Shown here: one piece after another, positions 54,901-64,000 of the stretch
How positions within the stretch are numbered: the stretch's first letter is position 1
Layout of the letters: every line of letters begins with the position of its first letter
Assembly: GCA_018894105.1 (NCBI GenBank)
Contig: CM032128.1
Location: forward strand, 27,551,299 to 27,615,298
Reading direction: 5' to 3'
Length of the DNA stretch: 64,000 nt
From: Jacaranda mimosifolia
Lineage: Eukaryota > Streptophyta > Magnoliopsida > Lamiales > Bignoniaceae
Made by a program: the position numbers and the translations under genes
The notes under the pieces: generated by a model
What the model was told of the DNA's origin: nothing
Database searches by the model: none
What the model saw: the letters and a program-made list of their open reading frames with translations, nothing else

Positions 54901-57496
54901 CTTCTCTTTCCTTTTTCCCCCCTTTTTCCTGTGAGAGTAGCATGGATAAAAAGGTTGCATCATATTTCGACTATCAAGATCAAAATGCCCATACTTAATG
55001 GGATGCACACCTTCATATTTCTAGGGTTAGTAGAACCATCAAATTTGGTAGTGATGGCTTTTAGCTAATAATGATCTTACCTTTATTGGAGACTTAATTA
55101 TGCCGTTTTTTTGAGTTCTGCCAGATTACTATTTTAGTTTTCTCTGGGAATTACAGTCTACTTTTTGGAATTAGATTAGGAAAGGTAGGAAGTTAGGTGG
55201 AGCTCGATATCTTAGTTCTGCTATTGCATTAAAGGAATCAGGTGCCAGCAGGTGGTTAATTAGATAAGTTACTGTGAACTACAAGTAAAATCAAGGAGTT
55301 CAGATTAGAAAACCTTTTGAACTTTTTGGATCATATGTTGCAATTGAAAGGGCTCGAGTGTTTTCCCTTGTTTGATGCCTAGTCTGAAGAGTCTCTGTTG
55401 TTTTTTCCTTCTCTTGTGGCTCACAATGAAAATAACTTGTCAGGAATCATTTCTTGATTGTCCAACAGTCCCAAAATCATAAAATTATCGGAAATTGGTT
55501 ACAGCATCAAAACAATACCTAGAACATGACATGGCCTTATTTGAAATTAAATAAATAGTTGGGTGGAGAAAGGCAAAGATGGGATGTTGAAGGAGTCACA
55601 TCAGATAAATAAAAGTGGTCAACAATTTTCTTCATTGAAGGGTTTCTTTTGTAACAGAGCATAGGTGCATTTTTATTGTATCATCATCTTTGCCTGCTAT
55701 TTCCCTTCTGATTAGCAAATAGGAGGTGTAACATACTTTTCCTTGAGTCGAGGAAGGTGGCTGCACCTCCGCATGTATTTGATGATTGATTAAGTTGGTT
55801 CAGGAAAACCATTTCAGTCCACGTAATGTATTGTACTACACATCTTATTTTTGAATGGACATCTTATTTTTCACATCTTTTGATTGTTCTCTGCAGGACC
55901 AAGTGTTTTCTGATAATGATGCATTTTTTGCGTGGACTTTTGTGAACCGAAGGCCACTATGGCAAACGCTCCTCTCATTTTGCTGGCCTGTTCTGACTCT
56001 AGCAATCTGCTTGTTTCCTGTATATCCCCACCAAGTCAAGCTACTTATACTCTACCTGTGTGCGGGTGTATTGCTGCTTATACTTTGCCTCCTTTTATGT
56101 AAGTTCTTTGGTGCTAATGATACTTATTGCCCTGGTTTACCTTTAACATCTGCTGATCTTGATTCTTATGGTTCACATTAGACAATGGGTCCAATAGTCA
56201 AAATTATAGAACCCCTGGTCTATTTCACCTGGAACTTTCTAGAGTTTGTCAAACATCTCAATGTCCATTTTAAATTTGAAGTTATTTTGACATCTTAACT
56301 GATGCTAGAACTTGATACGATGGTCCTCATTAAACACTCATGAACTCTTCTTCGAGTATTTTGTGCTCTTGCTTGCCTATCTTTTTCATGTTTTTCAGTT
56401 GATACCCACCATACAAATAAAAAAATTTAGTAATGCCCTTCTTGTGTCTTTTGTACTTTGTACACAATTGATTTTTGTTTTCATATTTGTGTGCAACTTC
56501 TGTTTTGTTCATCATCTTGGTTTTATTTAGGTTGATTTTTTCATGCAGTGAGAGCCCTTGTATTTGGAGCTCTATGGATCATTCTTGGAAAGCGGGTATG
56601 GTTCTTCCCAAATATCCTTGCAGAGGAAGCAACACTTAAGGAATTATTCCAGTTTTGGCCCAAGAGAGACGAGGGCGAACGACCAAAATGGACAGCTAGG
56701 CTATTTTATGCAATAGTAGCTGTTCTGGTCATTCTACTATTGAGGCACCATGCTCCTGATGAAGCTGCTAGAGCCAGGTACTTATGCTGCTTAAGAACTT
56801 TTCGGTATCAGAAAACAATGATGGAAATCAATGAAATCTGTTCGAAACTTTGATTTCTATATATAAGTACAAGATCTAAATTATGTTAATTTGATTTTTA
56901 TTTGCCATTTAGCAAGAAGAAGAATTCTCTAGTGTATACAGTTGGGGTTCTGATCTTTGCCTGCTATGCGGGTAGTGGGCTACTGTCTGAATGTGTGGAC
57001 GTTTTATGTACGATTGATATGGATAACATGTCAAATTTTGTTTGTTTGCAAATGGTCCCATCTGATGGTTGCCACTCGACAAAGCTGTGTCTAAAGCATT
57101 TTCTTTTTCCACCTCACTTCTCCATCACGATAGCATGAAGCTTTGGGATCTTTCTGCTCCCAGGATATAGTTTCTTGTCCACAGCCGCATACCAAGAGCA
57201 ATATTTTATGGTTAAGCATCAAGCTGAACTTGTAATTCTTTTATGACAGGTACCAGAAGCGGGTGTCCAACATAATCGATGATGTTCTTGAATGGTCTCC
57301 TAGGCTTGCCCTGTCAGGTATGATGGATAAGCAAACCGTGGTTAATATGACCGATTCCAAGAACGTTACTGAAGGCAGCAAAGTTGGGGGCGAAAAGACG
57401 GCTCAGCACGAAGATGGTGCCGAGGGAGAAACCATCTCCGACCAGTTTGAGGCTGAAGAAATCAGAAATGTAGGAGACACAGATGACCCTCATTGA
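51980..57496 (+). CDS. SEC62: Translocation protein SEC62 homologue
   Basis: Five exons: 51980-52078, 54401-54715, 55897-56098, 56549-56777, 57250-57496, with frame kept across all GT..AG junctions. The CDS is 1092 nt, 363 aa, the length of plant SEC62. The product is an ER membrane subunit that works with SEC61/SEC63 in post-translational protein import. A basic, Gly/Ala-rich N-terminus is followed by the cytosolic SEC62 core (about 34-158: FAEKVRDHKDLESRW, FRGKNFVSFL, LLRKNLIVRCDR, WPAHLEIFA). Hydrophobic segments are at about 161-180, 186-220 and 245-262. The C-terminal tail is hydrophilic and acidic, ending GDTDDPH. Intron 1 (2.3 kb) contains three long G or C runs. Converges with NF-YA. 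Confidence 0.93.
53897..53920. repeat. poly-G tract in SEC62 intron 1
   Basis: Twenty-four G in a row on the sense strand. A second run, A13 followed by about 18 G, lies at 54043-54074, and C7-A-C8 at about 54259-54275. Such tracts can form G-quadruplexes, and their exact lengths are unreliable in assemblies. Confidence 0.9.
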
Positions 57497-58347
57497 AGGT
57501 CACAGTGCTGTGCAACCATAGGAATGAAATCTGCATCTGACTCCAAAGTACAGTTTTCTTTGTATTCTTTTTTATTTTCACTTTTCATTTTAATTAAAAC
57601 AATGTTACCAACTTTGTCAGATGTTAAAGAGTGTAGAATTTTGTAATTTTATCATATAATATCTTGATATTTTACTCTGGATAACTAATGGCGGTGATTC
57701 TGTGTTCTGTCGAACATATGTGTCCTTGACGTACCCATAAAGTAATTAAACTGATATACATTGGGCAAATCGTGCTTTATTGTCAAGCCCTGTGATAGAG
57801 GCCATCTAAATAAATTACAGATTAGGTGTTGATGTGATAATTCTTTGAGATTGAAAGAAGTATCTTCGTCCAACCAAATTTTACGGTTGCTGGGGCTCCT
57901 GCGCGGCGGTTTAAGAAAATGACCCGAGAAATAGGTATCTTGGATGATTTAACAAGAGCAGTAATAATAATAATAGTGATGATAAGGCAGAAACTTCTCA
58001 TGTTTTTGAATGCTAATATGAAATAAGATGTAGAGCGCTAGGGAGGGAAATGGTAAATCAGTGGCTGAATGGAAATTAAAAAGAATATTACAATGTAAGT
58101 GGACCTGTCGGAATTTAGGTGTGATCTTCATGCTCCAATCCATTTAGGAATATGTTGGAATATAACACAAATAAGCCTTCTGTCCCACTTCTAATAACTA
58201 ATAAAAAGTGATGTGAAGCGCGTAAAATAATTAAGTTGCAAGTCAAAGTTGTATGTTTTACCCAAATTCATTGGAAAAATACATGTAGAAGTATGTAATG
58301 CACATGGCATAACTAAAATATGTAAATTGAAAGAACGAAAGTTATAA
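57497..58347. other. SEC62 3' region
   Basis: Contains the SEC62 3' UTR and spacer. No further gene is visible. The outer Mutator-like element starts at 58357 after its target duplication. Confidence 0.6.
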
Positions 58348-58356
58348 ATTAAATAA

Positions 58357-60882
58357 GGGTTAAATTTACTTTATTCCTCTCTACTATAAAGGTGGTGCCA
58401 AAATCCCTCTTCTACTATCAAAATCTTCAAACACCGCTCTAAACCCTTTATGCCGTTAGTGAATTGATAAAAATTCTCAATTTCACTCATATGCTCACGT
58501 CATTAGCTAAAATTGAAAACAATGCCAAGCATTTTAATACAAAATATTCAAAACTCAACAAAACAAACAAAGGCAGCATTGAAGTGAAAGTTTCATACAT
58601 AAATTGAAGCCAAAGTATCAAAATAGCAACAAACAAAGTACTACCACTATACAACAAATGAAGTACTACCACAACAGACAAAGATGCTAGCATATTCAAA
58701 AAGTATTTGAGCATTTGATTTATATATATATATATCCAAAAATCAGGTTTTATAAACAATCTCAAATATTCACATCTTTACAAATTCTAACTCCAAAATT
58801 TCTAAGCTCTGAGAAGTTATTTGATGAAAATTGACTTGAAGAAATTGTGCCACCAAACATAATTGTATTCATTGCATCTAGCTAGTACATAAAAGGAGAG
58901 AAAAGGAAATAAATTAAAAATGAAGCAATATGCCAGATTTTTACAAATAACCCCATTGTGTTTTAAAAAATAAGCAATTTACCCTCTTATAAAAAATAAA
59001 TATTCAAAATACCTTTCAATATTTTAAAAAATCATGCAACAAACCCACATAATAACATGGGTGTAGAACACGCACGGAGACATGCATTTGGGCATGTATT
59101 TTTGTATGTAAAAAGACAATTATATTCTTATTCATCAGCCGTTGAATTTCTCCTTAAGAAATGAACGGTATAGATCAAATTGTATTATACTTTTTAAAAA
59201 TATATATATATATATAATATACAACATAATAAATTATAATTAAATAATGTGTATATATTATATATTATACTATAAATATAAATAGAATATAACCACCCCA
59301 CGCCACCCCAAACCTTACCCACACCCATCGGCCATGGCCGTGGCAGCCGTTTTCCATGGCTGCCGCCGGCAGCTGTACAATAATTTAAAAAAAAAAAAAA
59401 AAAAAAAGGTTTCATAGCCATCAACACAGCTCGATCTGGCCAGATTTTGGAGGTGTGGGGTGGGGGCTGCTGGGTGTGCGAGCGGTAGCCACAGCCGCGG
59501 CCGGCCGTGGCCATGGCTGCCAGTTGCAGAGTCGGCCACGGCCGCCGCTCGCAGGGGCGGCCACGGCTGTGTGCAGAGGACGCGGGAGGGGGTGTTGGGG
59601 CGCTGGGGGTTTGCGGGGTCGCGGTCGGGGGCCATGGCGCCCCTCACAAAGGCGGCCGGCCGCCATGTGTAGAGGGTGCGGGCCTGGTTGGGCGTGGGGG
59701 GCGTGTTTGGGGTGCTTATATCTATGTATATACATATTATAAATAAATATTGAATATATTTATAAATATATACATAAATATGTTGATATATTTATATTTA
59801 AATATATGAATATATTTATGTATATAAGTTATATTTTTATAAATATATAATATTTAATTTAAAATGAATAAATTTATTTAATATTTAAGTTATATTTATA
59901 CTTTATTTAAAATTTAAATATAATTTATTTAAATTTTATAGATAAATTATATATGTACTTAAGTATAAATAAAAAATATGTTATATATTTTTATGAAAAT
60001 TTTATTTAATTTGGAATGAAGTAATAGAAAGAAAGATTAATATGATTGATAAGATAAAAATAAAAGTGATTTAAATTTTGTAAATAAATTTATATATATG
60101 TATAAAATAAGAATATATGAAATAATGAGAAATGAGAAATGAGAGATAATGATAAATTTATATATGTATAAAATGAGAAATGAATGAAATAATGGAAGAA
60201 AAAAGGAATGAAAAAAAAAAAGAAAAAAAAAGAATGAAAGAAAAGGAAAAAATGATAATAAAAGGTTATTTAAATTGAATTGAAAATATATTAAATGATT
60301 AAAGATAAATTAGTCTTTTCATATTAAAATTATGTTAAATAGACAGCAAATGAGAAGAGGGAGGCGGTGTGCATGATTTTTTAAAACACAAAGAAGTATT
60401 TTGAAAATTTATTTTTCATAAGGGGGTATATTGCTTATTTTTTAAAACACAATGGGGTAAATTGCTATTAGCCCTGCAATATGCCAACTCTTTTACTGAA
60501 TAAGCATTTCAGATAACTTTTTAGCAATTTATTTAGCTTCTTCTTCTTATATATATATGCAACATTTCTTTCAATATTCACCATCAAATTTTTATTGAAA
60601 ATTTCTTTTTTTGAATTTTGGGCTAATATTTTTAATTGTGATTGAGAATAGAAGCCTCTACATGTTCCTTGTTTGACTATCATTTTGTCTCTAGATTATT
60701 ATATTTGACAAGGATAAATTTGTCGAAGAAAAAGTAAATGCTACTAGTCCCAAGTTTTTGGATAGTTTATTTATTTGCTGATGTTAAATTAATAATTTAC
60801 TGAAAGTGTTTGATGATTTTAATAATAGAAAGAATTTTTTAACCCACCCCCATAATATAATGTAATAAAGTGAATTTAACCC
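58357..60882. mobile_element. outer Mutator-like element with long TIRs
   Basis: The left end GGGTTAAATTTACTTTATT matches the inverted right end GGGTTAAATTCACTTTATT at 18 of 19; homology continues with gaps for about 90 bp (TATCAAAATCTTCAAACAC against TATTAAAATCATCAAACAC). The flanks ATTAAATAA (58348-58356) and TTTAAATAA (60883-60891) match at 8 of 9. The ends resemble those of the element at 24751-27561, suggesting one family. It is interrupted by a second element (58935-60475). No transposase frame. Confidence 0.8.
58935..60475. mobile_element. inner Mutator-like element with GC-rich core, nested
   Basis: TIRs of about 105 bp (58935-59038 and 60370-60475) share long identical blocks such as CCCCATTGTGTTTTAAAAAA and TTTTAAAAAATCATGCA. 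A perfect 10-bp duplication GCAATATGCC flanks it (58925-58934, 60476-60485). The middle (about 59290-59720) is extremely GC-rich with many GGCC and CCATGG motifs and is flanked by TA-rich simple sequence. Open frames of 70 to 110 codons cross the core on both strands, but all are low-complexity Gly/Arg/Pro/Ala. No transposase domain; the element is non-autonomous. Confidence 0.9.
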
Positions 60883-60891
60883 TTTAAATAA

Positions 60892-61778
60892 TTAAAGTGT
60901 ATGTAGTTCCATGTTTTGGAATGATGACATAATAAATGTCAATGAGATCGTACAACTGATATAGCAAACATAAAGTGAATCTTCGACTTGCAACATGTAT
61001 ATACGATTAAAGGGGTCGGATGTATATTGGGCATATATTCTTTGTTTTGCTTCATGAACATACCATTAAAGCGTGTGACGTATATTCAACAATGAACATC
61101 CAGAGGTCAAATTAGATAAGGAAAAAGGAGAAACCAGATAAAGATTATTATCCATTGCTGTAATATTTCGTTATGGATGAGATTTCAAATCGGATAATAT
61201 ATATAAACTAGACAAGATTGGGTGGGTGCAAAATAATTCTCGCACATAAAATTTTCAGGACCTTCAACTTTCGAATTGACCTTTTCCTTGAACCAGACCC
61301 GCACCTCGACAGCATTGACTCAGTTGAATTCTTCCAGATCAAGCAACTTAAGTTGGAACCAACTGGTATTATTCGATCCATATCCACTTTTCCACAAGTT
61401 GAATGAATTCAATCACCATCATCAGCTCAGATTAATGATTTTCGGTTTATGTAACCAACACCAAAGTTCCGCACCTTAAAAGTTGGAAAATGCAACAACA
61501 CATGCTACTCCTACACGAACCTTACGACGACGTTGGCTATTATAAACCAGGCTTCTCCTACCTACTCAAACATCGTTTCTAATACTAAACGACCTTTAAA
61601 TACACACGGGAAAAACAGTAGAACTTGAAGAAGCTACAAGAGAAGATTCCCATCATAATAAAATAAAAACAGCCAAGAATGAATTGCCGCCCAGCTTGAA
61701 AAAGCCAAGATATAAACAAGTAACCAGCATTTGTGCCTTCTCTCCTTCCCACAGGCAGTAAGTACGACATTCACAGAT
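60892..61778. other. spacer and NF-YA 3' UTR
   Basis: No additional gene recognised. Roughly the last 300 bp, less AT-rich, should be the 3' UTR of NF-YA. The short frames at 61218-61479 have no recognisable features. Confidence 0.5.
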
Positions 61779-63735
61779 TCACTTCATAGCAAGTGCATGG
61801 TTAGATGGTATACTTCCCCATTTCTGATTGGAAGTGGGTCCTTCACCTGTCTTGCCAGAATGGGACTGATTTGCCGGTTCCTGCAAGTTGCTAAGATTTA
61901 TAAAATTGGCATTAACCGAGTTGTGCAGATTCTGAGTCTCAGCCACTTTTGCTCCACTGGATTGAGAGAGGAAAGGTTCAGAACCCCCTGATGAACTAAT
62001 AAACTGTGACGAGATAGCCGAGCCAGAACTGGTTCCCTTGGAAGTATCTCCACCAGACTTCTTTGCAAATCGTCCCCCAGAACCCCTTGCCCTCCTTAAC
62101 GCATGTTGGTGTCGGGACTCATGGAGGTAAGGCTGTAAGTAGCAAAGAGAGAAAAGTTAATCATCAGAAATGCCAGAAAAGTGTACAAGAAAAACTAGTC
62201 AAAACAAGTTCTCATTTCTCAATGTGTATCTACTATCGTCCTCATCAACCCGCTTGTGCACACCCAACCAGAAACCAAACTGGAGAAAAAGAAAAAAGGA
62301 AAAAAAAAAGAAAAAAGAAGCACCTTTCGAACTTTTATTAACTTCTTTTCAAGCTCCGCTTTAGCACGCGACTGCCGCCTCCTTAGGATACCATGGTACT
62401 GCTTGGCATTGACATATACAGGCTCCTGTGCCATCTCCAGGGGCAGTGGCATCCTTGCGTGATGCATCTCATATAAATGAGGAACCTAGACAACAAACCA
62501 ATTTTCTTGAATTACAAAACGTTCAATAAAAAGAATACCAATCCTAAAATTTTTAATGGAAAAAAACAAATACAGTATCCACCAGGAGTAAAATCTCGAC
62601 TTCAACCAACATGAAGTTGGATTACAAAAACAATATACTAGATATTTATTTATTTATTAGCCTGAAGTAACAAAGTCGAAAGGAGAATATAAAGCATTGA
62701 CTACCAATATTGTGAAGTTGGATTACAAAAATAAAATACTAGATATTTATTTATTTATTAGCCTGAAGTAACAAAGTCGAAAGGAGAATACAAAGCATTG
62801 ACCACCAATATTGTTACAGCAATACCAATGCATTGTTGGTATATCTACATTCAAAAAGATACTGACTGCAAAGTCACGCGGAGGGCCACAGGAACTCCAT
62901 ACACAGTGTAACTGGAGCAATGATTTGACCAATATGCCTAGGAAGAAATGGTAAGAAGTGCTGTGCCTTGCGAGAATTTGTGAAGGTCATTTCACATAAA
63001 TGTTAGCACATACTCCAAACCATAGAAACAGTGATTGAGTTCTGAAATGTTAGAATTACACAAGCAACACTGTAAAACTTGAGTCCCAAAGAAACTTCAA
63101 GCCACAATAGGATTTCTTAAAGGTTTAATTAGAAATTAAAACTAAAAACATTAGAGTCATTCTCGGATGGCATGAAGTGGACCCCTGAGTACCTATAACT
63201 GGGACAAGAATGAATATTCCACTATATAGTGCAAATAAATGAGGTTTCATGTTCCCTCCAACAATTAATCTATGTTTCTGAACTTCACCTCCAAAATGCA
63301 GAGGGCAGAATGCATACGACAGGAACAAAAATAGCATATTATTTATCACTATTTACAACAAATACGCCATTCCCGTCATGCAAGTTAACAATGAGCAGAT
63401 GAAAGCAAAAATTAAAACAGTTAAAATAATTTTGCAATAATTCTCATACCAAAGGCTGACCATAAGCTGCTGTCATTCCTCCATAATAGGGATCATAAGG
63501 ATTTGATCCGCATGCCTGCAAATGAACAGATCTCCATGTCAGAAACACTAACTTCAATACAACTCCCTTGATACAAGAATGAGCAACAATAGAGATATTT
63601 ATAGCTGTATTTCACGACTGAAGCATTCTTACAACTGAGCGCCCAACGAGCTCAAGCTGTGGGGCATGCGTAAGGTTCCCGTTGTTTCTTGGATGCAAGA
63701 TAGGTGGAACTTGCTGGAGACTCGGTCCCTCTGGC
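61779..63735 (-). CDS. Nuclear transcription factor Y subunit A (CBF-B/HAP2), 5' part beyond the window
   Basis: Four visible exons: 63735-63633, 63515-63450, 62485-62324, 62132-61779; earlier exons lie past position 64000. The product is the sequence-specific subunit of the CCAAT-binding NF-Y trimer in the nucleus. Exon 62485-62324 has the NF-YB/NF-YC interaction helix ([20 protein letters not shown]). The last exon starts the DNA-binding part ([20 protein letters not shown] then RFAKK), with the diagnostic HESRH, followed by a Ser/Gln/Asn-rich tail of about 95 residues ending ALAMK. Upstream exons encode [17 protein letters not shown], the Tyr/Gly/Pro-rich region typical of plant NF-YA. NF-YA9/NF-YA1 type is likely because SEC62 is the neighbour, as in Arabidopsis (recalled). 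Long 5' introns and leaders in this family are often miR169-related, but no miR169 site was checked. Confidence 0.93.
62612..62813. repeat. 101-bp tandem duplication in an NF-YA intron
   Basis: The block TGAAGTTGGATTACAAAAA ... GACTACCAATATTG occurs twice head to tail (62612-62712 and 62713-62813) with about five differences, so it is fairly recent. It lies inside the intron between exons 63515-63450 and 62485-62324. Confidence 0.92.
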
Positions 63736-64000
63736 CTATAGTTTCTATCTGAACTTGACAGGGATGATCAGCAGTATTGAAATTCATATGCGACGAAAGA
63801 AGGGAATTCAATTTAATACTCCAAGATTATCTTATGGCATATTAAGTTCAAATTACACAATTGTCATCTCAACAAGGACTCCACCTTTCTATCCACTAAT
63901 ATAAACAAACTTTAGCTTGGAATAAAATGAATATATAATATTCTTCAGGCATACGTAGTGGCATTTCAGCAAGAGATTGGAATAATCATGCTAGTCTTCT
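63736..64000 (-). other. NF-YA intron, running to the window edge
   Basis: Upstream of the exon acceptor at 63735 no frame continues NF-YA convincingly. The exon ahead begins in split-codon phase (one G before CCA GAG), so at least one more exon lies beyond 64000. Confidence 0.5.

Noticed and set aside
56902..57138. Possible extra SEC62 exon starting after a CATTTAG site at about 56914
   Set aside because: The exon at 57250 restores the expected RYQKRVSN sequence and phase directly from 56777. The 56.9-57.1 kb frame is not SEC62-like, so it is left as intron.
59421..59746. Overlapping 70-110 codon frames on both strands in the GC-rich core
   Set aside because: All are low-complexity Gly/Arg/Pro/Ala or His/Pro translations of a GC-rich repeat inside a transposon, and no frame is favoured.

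Overview
The window is nuclear DNA from a flowering plant, most likely a dicot. Its genes have plant-type split structures with GT..AG introns, plant-only families (a nuclear photosystem II 5 kDa protein, ferredoxin-type sulfite reductase, a CDPK), AT-rich spacers and many degraded or non-autonomous transposons. I cannot name the species. Exon joins were worked out by eye from splice signals and reading-frame continuity; boundaries may be off by a base or two.

Genes, left to right. PSBTN (1866-2174, +) encodes the small lumenal PSII subunit T. SIR (2897-7400, -, 8 exons, 639 aa) encodes chloroplast sulfite reductase and is convergent with PSBTN. A single-exon gene (23902-24531, -) encodes an unrecognised secretory or membrane protein. 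A calcium-dependent protein kinase of the CPK7/8/14 type (30674-39741, -, 8 coding exons, 531 aa) has a probable 5' UTR intron. SEC62 (51980-57496, +, 5 exons, 363 aa) is an ER translocon subunit. An NF-YA transcription factor (61779 to beyond 63735, -) runs off the right edge. SEC62 and NF-YA are convergent neighbours; from memory the same pair is adjacent in Arabidopsis (At3g20910/At3g20920), with PSBTN nearby (At3g21055), which would make this a conserved block. The genes do not form one pathway: photosynthesis, sulfur assimilation, Ca2+ signalling, secretion and transcription are all represented.

The spaces between genes are mostly transposon territory. I find a Ty1/copia LTR retrotransposon (43841-48129, - strand) with a 5-bp target duplication, a tRNA-Met-type primer site, an internal deletion and a damaged catalytic motif. 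Three long-inverted-repeat, Mutator-like elements lie at 15017-16697, 24751-27561 and 58357-60882. The second carries a Harbinger-like and a hAT-like element nested inside it; the third carries a further Mutator-like element (58935-60475) with a perfect 10-bp target duplication and a strikingly GC-rich core. Further hAT-like and Tourist-like elements sit at 12699-13807, 7690-8031 and possibly 336-1007. A decayed non-LTR retroelement reading frame lies at 16892-17700, next to a degenerate copy of plastid trnG-GCC.

The remainder is AT-rich spacer with microsatellites, tandem duplications and a family of roughly 0.6 kb repeats (40.8-48.3 kb), one copy of which holds the copia insertion. I saw no CRISPR arrays, bacterial operons or intact RNA genes.
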